Assembly: GCA_030637135.1 (NCBI GenBank)
Contig: DAOVVO010000085.1
Span: 1 to 5,867, forward strand
From: Nitrospirota bacterium
Lineage (GTDB): Bacteria; Nitrospirota; Thermodesulfovibrionia; UBA6902; BMS3Bbin08
Length of the DNA: 5,867 nt
Direction of reading: 5' to 3'
Numbering within the stretch: the stretch's first letter is position 1; every line of letters starts with the position of its first letter. The notes under the pieces are model-generated. The model had not been told where the DNA came from. It saw only the letters and a program-made list of their open reading frames with translations, and made no database searches. Positions 1-4,748 of this stretch are shown here, piece by piece. Both the position numbers and the translations under genes were made by a program.

Positions 1-895
1 CAAATTTTGATTGATAGGCTTTTTCAAAAAGTTCGCGTTTTATCTGTTCCCGCACTTTTTCTCCGGCAGCATTCTCTAACCTGTCCTCGATTTTTATTAT
101 ATGTATGCCCTTTGGACTCTGAAATGGTTTACTGACCTCCCCGACCTTTAAAGAAAAAGCCACATCTTCAATTTCTTTTACCATACTGCCACGGCTTACA
201 TATCCGAGGTCTCCTCCAAATCTTTTACTCGCATCTTCCGAGAAATCAGCTGCAAGCTTTTCAAAATCCTCCCCCTTTTTTATCCTCTGAAAGACTTCCT
301 CAGCTTTTTGCAAACTGTTCGTGTCAGTGAAAAGTATTTGCCTAATTCTGACTTTTACATCCTGCCGGTATTTTTCCTTATTCGCCTTATAAAATTCATC
401 TATGTTCTTATCGGTGACGAGTATGGTGTCCATAATTTCATATCTTATTACCTTTGAAAGCAGAATCTGTTCTCTCAATCGTGATCTATATTCTTTAAGG
501 GTAAGCCCGTCTGCTTTCAGGTATTCACGTAAGCTCTCATCTGTCAGGTTAAACTTTTTCTTGATATCATTGATAGCTTCATTTGTCTCAGCTGGGCTTG
601 CAGCTAACCCGAGCCTGACGGCTTCCTGCAGCTGCAGTTTTACATCAATCAGGTTATTGAGGAAAGGTTTCTCAATCTCTTTTATTTTTTGTTCTTTCTC
701 ACTGTGACTAAGACCGCTGAGAAGCGCTTCGTTTTCAAGTGCAATGCTTTTTCTGAGCTCGCTCCATGTTATGACATCGTTGTTTACTGTTGCAACTACC
801 CTGTCAAGCAAAATATTGCCGAGAGCGGTTGGTTTCACGAGAAAAACCTGGATGCTTACAAAAAACAGCAGTATTAAAAAATTAAATCTCTTCAT
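1..895 (-). CDS. SurA-like periplasmic peptidyl-prolyl isomerase (parvulin), C-terminus cut by window edge
   Basis: A chaperone and proline cis-trans isomerase expected to act in the periplasm on outer-membrane or secreted proteins. I read 298 codons without a stop from ATG at 895 to the left edge. Residues 1-26 form a signal peptide (Lys-Arg, then a hydrophobic run ending near ALG). Residues 30-45 (DRVVATVNNDVITWSE) are the hallmark start of a SurA N-terminal domain, which runs to about 155. Residues 182-271 form one parvulin domain, with the RQILF strand, FSEDASKRFGGDLGYVSRG at 218-236, and GIHIIKIEDR at the end. Single-parvulin SurA relatives usually end soon after this point, so probably only a few tens of residues are missing. 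The start is supported by the signal peptide and a modest AAGG at 906-909, ten bases upstream. PrsA- or PpiD-like naming is possible, but the N-terminal motif favours SurA. Confidence 0.9.
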   Translation of the reverse strand, partial: MKRFNFLILLFFVSIQVFLVKPTALGNILLDRVVATVNNDVITWSELRKSIALENEALLSGLSHSEKEQKIKEIEKPFLNNLIDVKLQLQEAVRLGLAASPAETNEAINDIKKKFNLTDESLREYLKADGLTLKEYRSRLREQILLSKVIRYEIMDTILVTDKNIDEFYKANKEKYRQDVKVRIRQILFTDTNSLQKAEEVFQRIKKGEDFEKLAADFSEDASKRFGGDLGYVSRGSMVKEIEDVAFSLKVGEVSKPFQSPKGIHIIKIEDRLENAAGEKVREQIKRELFEKAYQSKF

Positions 896-1064
896 ATGAA
901 AAAAACCTTATTTTGTCCCTGAGTCTTATGAATACAATGAAACGTGCTCTCGAAAGCTCAACTCTTAACTCAATGTTAGTCTTTGGATGGACATATAAAT
1001 AAAGGGAATTATGCCATTGTTTCTCATTTTAATCAAGCAGGTGTTATAGAAATTACCTGTAAAA

Positions 1065-1095
1065 CCCCATTAGAGATTTTGCAATCTCTAACGGT
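1065..1095. repeat. CCCCRTTAGAGATT palindrome, copy 1
   Basis: TTAGAGATT (1070-1078) pairs with AATCTCTAA (1083-1091) around a TTGC loop. After one A/C mismatch the stem continues for two more pairs. The same core recurs at 5729-5760, and shorter-armed versions lie at 1192-1219 and 4648-4745. This is a member of a dispersed palindromic family. Its origin is not known to me. Confidence 0.75.
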
Positions 1096-1106
1096 ATGCG
1101 TCGACA

Positions 1107-1154
1107 GTGGCTTTGTACTCCGTAAGACCTTTAGTCTCTTACGGAGCAAACCAC
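1107..1154. repeat. Long bulged hairpin between two palindromic repeats
   Basis: CTCCGTAAGA (1118-1127) pairs perfectly with TCTTACGGAG (1137-1146) around a nine-base loop. The stem extends outward: GTGG plus TTTG (1107-1115, with a bulged C) pairs with CAAACCAC (1147-1154), and TA at 1116-1117 is left unpaired. That makes about 18 base pairs in total. There is no T-run on either side, so it does not look like a simple terminator. It sits inside the interval bounded by the two CCCRTTAGA repeats. Confidence 0.65.
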
Positions 1155-1191
1155 CCTCGGCTTTGAAAGGTAATCACTACACCACCGATTT

Positions 1192-1219
1192 TCCCGTTAG
1201 AGATAATTTTCTAACGGGA
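1192..1219. repeat. CCCGTTAGA palindrome, copy 2
   Basis: TCCCGTTAGA (1192-1201) and TCTAACGGGA (1210-1219) form a perfect ten-base-pair stem with an eight-base loop. It lies about 45 bases past the stop codon of the secreted-protein gene and could act as a 3' stabilising hairpin for that operon. On the minus strand it is followed by AAAA rather than a T-run, so rho-independent termination is not supported. Confidence 0.75.
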
Positions 1220-1264
1220 TGAACTTTCTCTAATGGAGGAAATAAATCAATAAATAAGCTTTTT

Positions 1265-1984
1265 TTATTTTAACTGCTTTAATAACTCATCCCAGTCTTT
1301 CACAACTGTCCCGTCCTCTGTGTCCTTAAAGCTGAATTTCTTTTTTATATCCGGGGTTTCAGAGATTGTTTCAGGAGAGCCAATGATCGCATAGGGTTTT
1401 ACTCCCTGAGCTTGAAGTTCGGTCAGTAAACCAGGTCCTTTCCACGTGAGCACCGCTGAGGTAAAAAAATCGTTATCGTGAAGCCAATTCCTTGATCTTC
1501 TTACACCTAACAGAGAGGTTGTATAAATAACCCTGAACCTTTTTGACAATTTATAGACCGCATCCCTGCTTTTTTTTGTTGGTTCTAACAGGAAAAGGTT
1601 TTCAAAAAGCGCACTTTCAATGTCTATCAAGACCACTCTGTCTTTTTCTTTTGTAACAAGGAGAATGCCTTCATCTTCATCAATACCTGCCTTTGCTTTG
1701 AGGTGTTTTATTCCCGGAGAACGAGGCTGATATTTCAGGAATGCATAGCCGTCACCACCGCTTAAGGTTCTGCCGACTTGCTTTTTATCTATATAAAATT
1801 CGACGAGCGTGCCCCCCTGAGAAAAAAATCTTCCTTTTGTACGGGCCGTTAATCTAACAGAATTATTTTTTGAACTAACACTGTCATAAACTATAACACC
1901 TGCAAAAGAGGTATGAACGAAGAGAACATGGAAGAGAAAAAAGAAAATGGTAATGGTGAAGAAAGAAAAATTTTTTTTGTTCAC
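1265..1984 (-). CDS. Secreted protein with Ig-like N-part and degenerate HAD/LNS2-like C-part
   Basis: A 239-residue exported protein of unknown role. Residues 1-28 are a signal peptide (NKK, then a long Phe-rich core, ending SFA before Gly29). Residues 30-112 look like an Ig-like beta domain, with QGGTLVEFYIDKKQVGRT and GYAFLKYQPRSPGIKHLKA. Residues 115-239 resemble an App1/LNS2-type HAD fold: VVLIDIESALFE at 117-128 stands where motif I (DxDxT) would be, VIYTTS at 152-157 where motif II would be, then RNWL and a late IIGSPETIS segment. The second Asp and the Thr of motif I are absent (DIESA), so phosphatase activity is doubtful. The start is GTG at 1984, chosen because it opens the signal peptide. 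It lies three bases after the mqnC stop, so expression is probably coupled. Why it travels with menaquinone genes is unclear. The fold assignment is tentative; the secretion call is firmer. Confidence 0.8.
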   Translation of the reverse strand: MNKKNFSFFTITIFFFLFHVLFVHTSFAGVIVYDSVSSKNNSVRLTARTKGRFFSQGGTLVEFYIDKKQVGRTLSGGDGYAFLKYQPRSPGIKHLKAKAGIDEDEGILLVTKEKDRVVLIDIESALFENLFLLEPTKKSRDAVYKLSKRFRVIYTTSLLGVRRSRNWLHDNDFFTSAVLTWKGPGLLTELQAQGVKPYAIIGSPETISETPDIKKKFSFKDTEDGTVVKDWDELLKQLK

Positions 1985-1987
1985 GAA

Positions 1988-3139
1988 TTATCTTTGCCTG
2001 TCTTGCAACTTTCTTGATGGTTTAATTATGTTGTAGTACATATCCCTCTGGGCTGGTTTAAATCCCGCTGCTCTGACTGCGCCGAGAATATCACGGGCAG
2101 AAATCATGTATTTTACGCCTGTCGAGGCAACGACATTTTCTTCAATCATTGTTGAACCAAAATCATTTGCACCGAAACGTAAGGCAATCTGTGCGAGCTT
2201 CAGTCCCTGCGTTACCCATGACGCCTGAATGTTCGGGACATTATCAAGGTAAATCCTCGAGAGCGCAAGCATTCTTAAATATTCAACAGCAGTCGCAGGT
2301 TGGAGTTTTGAATCCGGAATGTGGTGTTTGGAATTTTTTGAACCTTTGCGTCTGAACTCGGAACTCTTGGTGCCCAATTCTGTATTGCCCGGTTGAAAGC
2401 TCCACGGAATAAACGCGGTAAAACCGTGTGTCTTATCCTGTAGTCTTCTGACAGCATCAAGATGTTCTATAATGTCTTCAGGTTCTTCGATGCTTCCAAA
2501 CATCATGGTAGCAGTTGTTTTCATCCCAAGGTTGTGAGCCTCTTCCATTACCTTTAACCACCTGCCTTTATTGATTTTTTTAGGACTTATTTTTTTTCTT
2601 ACCCTGTCTGAGAGTATCTCGGCACCGCCGCCTGGAATGGAGTCAAGGCCTGCTTCCTTTAAAAGTCTTAATGTCTTTTTTAATGTAAATCCTTCTTTAT
2701 CTGCGATGTAGCAAATTTCGGGCGGAGAAAAACCGTGCACATGGATGGAAAAATTTTCTTTAATTGATTTCAAAAGATCAATGTAGTAATTGATCTTAAA
2801 ATCTGGATGAAGTCCGCCCTGGATAAGTATCTGAGTTCCCCCGAGCGAAAGGGTCTCTCTTATTTTATGAAAGAGTTTCCTTTTCGTTAACACGTAAGCC
2901 TCCGGGTCTTGTTCATCCCTCCAGAAGGCACAGAATGTGCAGCGGTTTATACAGACATTGGTGTAGTTAATATTACGGTCAACAACAAATGTGACAATAT
3001 GTTCGGGATGTTTCCGATGTCTGACCCTGTCAGCCATCATGCCCAGACCGAGAAGATCTGCGTTCCTGAGGAGGGATAATCCGTCTTGCTTTGTAACGCG
3101 ATGAAGACTTTTTTTAATGTTTTGTTTTTTTATACCCAT
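1988..3139 (-). CDS. mqnC: Cyclic dehypoxanthinylfutalosine synthase MqnC (radical SAM)
   Basis: A radical SAM enzyme of the futalosine route to menaquinone. It cyclises dehypoxanthinylfutalosine to the spiro intermediate in the cytoplasm. Residues 61-73 (NVCINRCTFCAFW) give the CX3CX2C cluster ligands Cys63, Cys67 and Cys70. IQGGLHPD at 106-113 and SIPGGGAEI at 167-175 are typical of the MqnC/MqnE branch. FIPWSFQPGNTELG near 243-256 and FGANDFGSTMIEENVV at 322-337 mark it as MqnC rather than MqnE. Its 383 residues are somewhat longer than I expect for the family; the surplus is mostly a low-complexity stretch at about 256-280. The ATG overlaps the last 10 bases of mqnE, so translational coupling is likely. 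There is no strong Shine-Dalgarno of its own. The stop is TAA. Confidence 0.95.
   Translation of the reverse strand: MGIKKQNIKKSLHRVTKQDGLSLLRNADLLGLGMMADRVRHRKHPEHIVTFVVDRNINYTNVCINRCTFCAFWRDEQDPEAYVLTKRKLFHKIRETLSLGGTQILIQGGLHPDFKINYYIDLLKSIKENFSIHVHGFSPPEICYIADKEGFTLKKTLRLLKEAGLDSIPGGGAEILSDRVRKKISPKKINKGRWLKVMEEAHNLGMKTTATMMFGSIEEPEDIIEHLDAVRRLQDKTHGFTAFIPWSFQPGNTELGTKSSEFRRKGSKNSKHHIPDSKLQPATAVEYLRMLALSRIYLDNVPNIQASWVTQGLKLAQIALRFGANDFGSTMIEENVVASTGVKYMISARDILGAVRAAGFKPAQRDMYYNIIKPSRKLQDRQR
2300..2374 (-). repeat. In-frame repeat-like insertion within mqnC
   Basis: Codons 256-280 of mqnC encode a Lys/Ser/Arg-rich stretch (TKSSEFRRKGSK, then HHIPDSKLQP) between the conserved GNTELG and ATAVEYLR blocks, which lie close together in the MqnC proteins I know. 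The DNA is made of recurring GAGTTCCGAGTTC, AATTCC and ATTCCGGATTC units. A related stretch lies in mqnE. I infer a short repeat that entered in a reading-frame-neutral way. Comparison with homologs is from memory. Confidence 0.5.
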
Positions 3140-3487
3140 TTTTTCAGAGGACGGTAGAAAGAATCCCTCTCCACGGGAATTTTTCCCGCTTTTGAAATCA
3201 TATTAACCAGCGCGGTCCTGGAGAGAGCTTGTTCTGAAAGGGCGCCAGCCGAGTGCGTAATCTTTTCCTCTACAACAGTACCGTCTAAATCATCTGCTCC
3301 AAACATGAGAGCAAGCTGTGCGATTTTTTCACCTAACATTATCCAGTAGGCTTTTATGTGAGGGAAGTTGTCGAGAAAAATCCTGGCGATTGCAATAGTC
3401 TTGATGTCATCGATGCCCGATGTATAACCCCTCCCGTTTATCCTTGTATTTGCCGGATGGAAGGGAAGGGGAATAAATGCCTGAAAT

Positions 3488-3493
3488 CCTCCT
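3488..3493 (-). promoter_or_regulatory. Shine-Dalgarno-like AGGAGG just after the mqnE TAG
   Basis: Right behind the TAG the coding strand reads GGACAGGACAGGAGGA, an unusually purine-rich block with a perfect AGGAGG. It also encodes the conserved DRTGG residues, so it may be coincidental. No ATG, GTG or TTG lies at a suitable distance in frame; the first in-frame ATG is at 3339. Functional reinitiation is therefore only a possibility. Confidence 0.2.
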
Positions 3494-3501
3494 GTCCTGT
3501 C

Positions 3502-3504
3502 CTA
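3502..3504 (-). other. mqnE: In-frame TAG (codon 238) inside mqnE
   Basis: The local protein reads LLLRQL-stop-DRTGGFQAFIP, whereas the usual MqnE sequence is of the type LRxLQDETGGFQxFIP. In the adjacent paralog mqnC the matching block is RRLQDKTHGFTAFIP, and its Gln234 is CAG (2440-2438). A single C-to-T change in a CAG codon explains the TAG. The sequence on both sides is in the same frame and fully conserved. Confidence 0.95.
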
Positions 3505-3900
3505 CAGTTGCCTGAGTAAAAGCATATGCTCTACCCTGTGTTTGTACGATTCAAGATGTCCGTAGAGCATTGTTGCATTGGATTTAATACCTACGCTGTG
3601 AGCAGTTCCCATAATATGGAGCCACTTTTTGCCGTCTATTTTTTCAGGACATATCTTTTGTCTTACCCTCTTGTTAAATATTTCAGCGCCTCCGCCCGGT
3701 ATAGAATCAAGGCCAGCATTTTTTAGCGCTTTGAGTGTATGGGTAAGGTTAAGACAGCTTATGTTGGAAAAATAATCTATCTCAACGGCAGTGAATGCCT
3801 TTATATGAATATACGGAAAAGATTTTTTTATCTCCCTTAACATTTCTATATAAAATTCAAATGGCCAATCAGGATGAAGTCCACCGACTATGTGGACTTC

Positions 3901-3936
3901 AGTATACGGAATTCGGAGTCCGGAGTTATGAGGGCG
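3901..3936 (-). repeat. Repeat-like in-frame stretch within mqnE
   Basis: Codons 94-105 of mqnE (RPHNSGLRIPYT) replace the usual helix end before the conserved TEVHIVGG. The coding DNA reads AACTCCGGACTCCGAATTCC in its middle, of the same AACTCC/ATTCCG flavour as the stretch at 2300-2374 in mqnC. The length gain over homologs is only a few residues, so this could be replacement or ordinary divergence rather than insertion. Confidence 0.35.
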
Positions 3937-4307
3937 GAGTTTGTCAAGGATGTCTTTGATACTTAATGCATATGCCCCTTTTTCTCCTTTTGAGCGGCTG
4001 AAAGCGCAGAATTTACAGCGGTTGACACAGATGTTCGTGGGGTTTATATGGTGATTCTGGACAAAATATACTCTGTCCCTGTTTTTCCTGTAAGCGATTT
4101 TATGCGCCAGCCTGCCAATAGTGAAGATATCATCGCTTTCAAAGAGTGTAAGGGCATCTTCAGGTGTGAGCCGTGTACCGGAATGAACCTTGGTTTCGAT
4201 TTTTTTGAGGGACATAAATGATAAATATATTTAAATTACAATAACCAAATCCTATTCTCTACGAGCCGCAGGCCACGTAAATCAACCCATTCGACTGTCC
4301 CCGACTT

Positions 4308-4345
4308 AACCCTTCGACTTCCCTCAGGGCAAGCTAGTCAGGGTT
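4308..4345. repeat. Stem-loop 1 inside the inverted-repeat element
   Basis: AACCCT (4308-4313) pairs with AGGGTT (4340-4345), and inside that GACT (4316-4319) pairs with AGTC (4336-4339). A small CCCTCAGGG palindrome sits at the tip. The CCCTTCGACTTCCCTCAGGG flavour is common among dispersed repeats in environmental genomes (general recollection, not checked). Confidence 0.5.
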
Positions 4346-4347
4346 TG

Positions 4348-4399
4348 GACTTCGGCTGAGCCCTCGGCCTGAGCTCGGGCCAAAGGCTCAGTCGAAGTC
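4348..4399. repeat. Stem-loop 2 inside the element: 15-base-pair stem
   Basis: GACTTCGGCTGAGCC (4348-4362) pairs with GGCTCAGTCGAAGTC (4385-4399) over 15 positions, with one G-T wobble. The loop itself contains GGCC (4366-4369) facing GGCC (4378-4381). This is the strongest hairpin in the region. Confidence 0.75.
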
Positions 4400-4406
4400 A
4401 TACTGA

Positions 4407-4455
4407 GCGGCACCTGTATTTTCCCTATCCTAAAAGGCTAGGGTTTGTGTGCCGC
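4407..4455. repeat. Stem-loop 3 inside the element
   Basis: GCGGCAC (4407-4413) pairs with GTGCCGC (4449-4455). Further in, CCCTATCC (4423-4430) pairs with GGCTAGGG (4436-4443) with one mismatch. The right arm leads straight into the 24-base motif that recurs inverted at 5811-5834. Confidence 0.6.
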
Positions 4456-4473
4456 CGAACGTATCAAAATTAT
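4450..4473 (+). repeat. 24-base dispersed motif, copy A
   Basis: It reads TGCCGCCGAACGTATC followed by AAAATTAT. The reverse complement of 5811-5834 matches it at 22 of 24 positions, the two differences being C/T changes. The sequence just before each copy (GGCTAGGGTTT here, GGATAGTGAGTTT there) is also alike, so the shared unit is probably longer. Confidence 0.7.
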
Positions 4474-4647
4474 CAATATTCAAAAAATATCAAATTTGAG
4501 CTGCTGTTGAAGAATTGTAATCTGGATTTTTTTTGGCCTACGGCTCGTAGAGTATGTGGTACTTGTAACGTGAGATTTAAACACTATGGTTTTCTATACT
4601 GCGTAATAGTCAGATTCCCTGCGATTGCAAATGGATATCATCGTTTA

Positions 4648-4745
4648 CCCCGTGAGAAAGCCCCGCTGCCTGTCTGCTCTATGAGTCGTAGACCGGTCAG
4701 GCAGGCATCAGGCACGTTTAGAAGGGCAAAGGCCTTCTAACGGGG
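4648..4745. repeat. 98-base element bounded by CCCCGTNAGAA / TTCTAACGGGG
   Basis: CCCCGTGAGAA (4648-4658) and TTCTAACGGGG (4735-4745) are inverted ends of the same CCCCGTTAGA family seen at 1065, 1192 and 5729. Inside, CTGCCTG (4666-4672) faces CAGGCAG (4698-4704) around an ACCGGT palindrome, and TTAGAAGG (4718-4725) faces CCTTCTAA (4733-4740). It abuts the htpX stop codon. Confidence 0.6.
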
Positions 4746-4748
4746 CTT
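4658..4748 (-). terminator. Possible structured 3' end or terminator for htpX
   Basis: On the minus strand AAGCCCCG (4748-4741), which overlaps the htpX TAA, pairs perfectly with CGGGGCTT (4665-4658), followed by TCTC. The two internal hairpins described for 4648-4745 would stack within it. There is no long T-run, so it may block exonucleases or the ribosome rather than terminate transcription. Confidence 0.35.

Larger units (their letters stand above)
896..1264. other. Gene-free gap of 369 bases carrying palindromic repeats
   Basis: This lies between the 3' end of the secreted-protein gene and the 5' end of the surA-like gene. I see no supportable gene. The open frame on the plus strand here translates repeat DNA and has no family features. 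The right half (1065-1238) holds two CCCGTTAGA-type palindromes, a long hairpin, and a half-copy, TCTCTAATGG, at 1229-1238. The left half (896-1064) should contain the surA-like promoter on the minus strand, but I could not pick convincing -35 and -10 boxes. No hairpin followed by a T-run is present after the gene ending at 1265, so a classical intrinsic terminator is not evident. Confidence 0.7.
3130..4215 (-). pseudogene. mqnE: Aminofutalosine synthase MqnE (radical SAM), interrupted by one in-frame TAG
   Basis: The intact enzyme joins 3-[(1-carboxyvinyl)oxy]benzoate to a SAM-derived adenosyl radical to make 6-amino-6-deoxyfutalosine. The frame starts at ATG 4215. Residues 61-73 (NICVNRCKFCAFS) hold the cluster ligands Cys63, Cys67 and Cys70; HIVGGLHPD is at 108-116, FTAVEIDYF at 141-149 and SIPGGGAEIF at 171-180. 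Codon 238 (3504-3502) is TAG. The same frame then continues with DRTGGFQAFIPLPFHPANT, IFLDNFPHIKAYW and FGADDLDGTVVEEKI, the MqnE signature, to TAA at 3130. The total of 361 codons matches family length, with no frameshift. Homologs have Gln at codon 238. As written, termination yields a 237-residue N-terminal fragment that lacks the C-terminal part. It is either a recent nonsense allele, a sequence error, or recoded. The start fits homologs although no clear Shine-Dalgarno precedes it. Confidence 0.9.
4254..4555. repeat. About 300-base element with terminal inverted repeats (MITE-like)
   Basis: CTCTACGAGCCGCAGGCCA (4257-4275) and TGGCCTACGGCTCGTAGAG (4534-4552) are inverted copies matching at 18 of 19 positions. 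Allowing one further mismatch, pairing extends to 4254 and 4555. Inside are three successive stem-loops (4308-4345, 4348-4399, 4407-4455) and an AT-rich right third. No protein is encoded and I see no target-site duplication. The left end lies 38 bases before the mqnE start codon. It may be a non-autonomous mobile element or a composite of dispersed palindromes. Confidence 0.6.
4216..4746. other. 531-base gene-free region of nested inverted repeats
   Basis: This lies between the htpX stop and the mqnE start. It is built from an element with inverted ends (4254-4555), a plain stretch of about 90 bases (4556-4647) in which I see nothing, and a CCCCGT-bounded element (4648-4745). A long open frame on the plus strand (4447-4740) translates repeat DNA and matches no family I know. 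I see no tRNA or rRNA. The mqnE promoter should lie here on the minus strand; the 38 bases before its ATG are very AT-rich but give no convincing -35/-10 pair. Confidence 0.7.

Noticed and set aside
402..877. Two plus-strand open frames at the left
   Set aside because: They lie antisense within the clearly coding surA-like gene.
1086..1202. Integron attC-like site (CTCTAACGG ... CCGTTAGAG)
   Set aside because: The outer arms have the right orientation and the spacing is possible, but the unpaired stretches are very unequal (12 versus 39 bases), the usual paired inner boxes are missing, and there is no cassette gene or integrase.
983..1222. Plus-strand open frame of 79 codons
   Set aside because: Most of it is translated palindromic repeat (the peptide LEILQSLT also appears in the minus-strand frame at 5660-5851 through another repeat copy). 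No coding signal.
896..1264. CRISPR array
   Set aside because: The repeats are few, palindromic, of unequal length and unequally spaced, with no constant spacer size and no cas gene.
3502..3504. Pyrrolysine or selenocysteine at codon 238
   Set aside because: TAG is not a selenocysteine codon. Homologs have Gln here, which is not an expected pyrrolysine site, and no pyl gene is visible in the window. Simple mutation or error is more likely.
3130..4215. Frameshift, or two separate genes, in the mqnE region
   Set aside because: The two halves are in the same frame (3339 and 4215 differ by a multiple of three), and the codons between the TAG and 3339 read as conserved MqnE sequence, so a single substitution is enough.
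4447..4740. Plus-strand open frame of 97 codons in the repeat region
   Set aside because: It runs through several inverted repeats, has no recognisable motif or ribosome-binding site, and its protein has the irregular composition of translated non-coding DNA.
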